Source: Flavobacteriales bacterium (GTDB taxonomy: Bacteria; Bacteroidota; Bacteroidia; Flavobacteriales; UBA7430). From it: a DNA stretch of 5,802 nt. The translations under genes were made by a program, and so were the position numbers. Shown one piece after another: positions 5,788 to 5,802 of this stretch. How positions within the stretch are numbered: position 1 is the first letter of the stretch; the number at the start of each line of letters is the position of its first letter. The stretch covers positions 1-5,802 of the forward strand of contig JANXFM010000010.1 in assembly GCA_024959975.1 (NCBI GenBank), read 5' to 3'. The notes under the pieces are model-generated. The model searched no databases, was not told where the DNA came from, and worked only from the letters and a program-made list of their open reading frames with translations.

Positions 5788-5802
5788 CTCGTTCGGAGTT
5801 CT

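Noticed and set aside
1..5802. CRISPR array, insertion sequence, phage genes, tRNA or rRNA
   Set aside because: No repeat-spacer pattern, transposase-like protein, terminal inverted repeats or tRNA cloverleaf was seen; the window is almost wholly housekeeping coding sequence.

Overview
The window is AT-rich (GC by eye a little under 40%). It has A-rich leaders with no strong Shine-Dalgarno sequences, and its gene set is typical of a member of the Bacteroidetes, most likely a flavobacterium. The strongest lineage clues are a DAHP synthase with a chorismate mutase fused at its C-terminus, a lysyl-tRNA synthetase with a C-terminal extension, and the gene order prephenate dehydratase - aminotransferase - prephenate dehydrogenase - DAHP synthase/chorismate mutase.

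Left part (1-1617, + strand): most of lysS, with the 5' end cut off by the window edge. It converges on the aromatic operon, and 39 bp between the two stop codons hold one symmetrical A-tract/stem/T-tract hairpin that can terminate transcription from both sides.

Middle and right part (1657-5593, - strand, read right to left): a tight four-gene operon, pheA (4772-5593), a class I/II aminotransferase (3618-4775), tyrA (2755-3615, start corrected) and DAHP synthase/chorismate mutase (1657-2733). pheA and the aminotransferase overlap by 4 bp (ATGA), the next gap is 2 bp and the last is 21 bp. Together the genes encode the first shikimate-pathway step, the chorismate-to-prephenate step, both prephenate branches and a candidate final transaminase. 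This is nearly all the phenylalanine- and tyrosine-specific chemistry.

Right edge (5594-5802): the 5' leader of the operon, and the most interesting part of the window. On the - strand it carries a 17-codon leader peptide, MNTIEFTFNCFYFFYDR, with five Phe and two Tyr codons. Three mutually exclusive hairpins follow: a pause hairpin over the Phe-Phe-Tyr codons, an antiterminator, and an intrinsic terminator ending 13 nt before the pheA start. This is a complete classical ribosome-mediated attenuator of the kind known for enterobacterial pheA and trp. It appears to read both Phe and Tyr supply and to control the whole four-gene operon. A weak Bacteroidetes-type promoter candidate lies just upstream.
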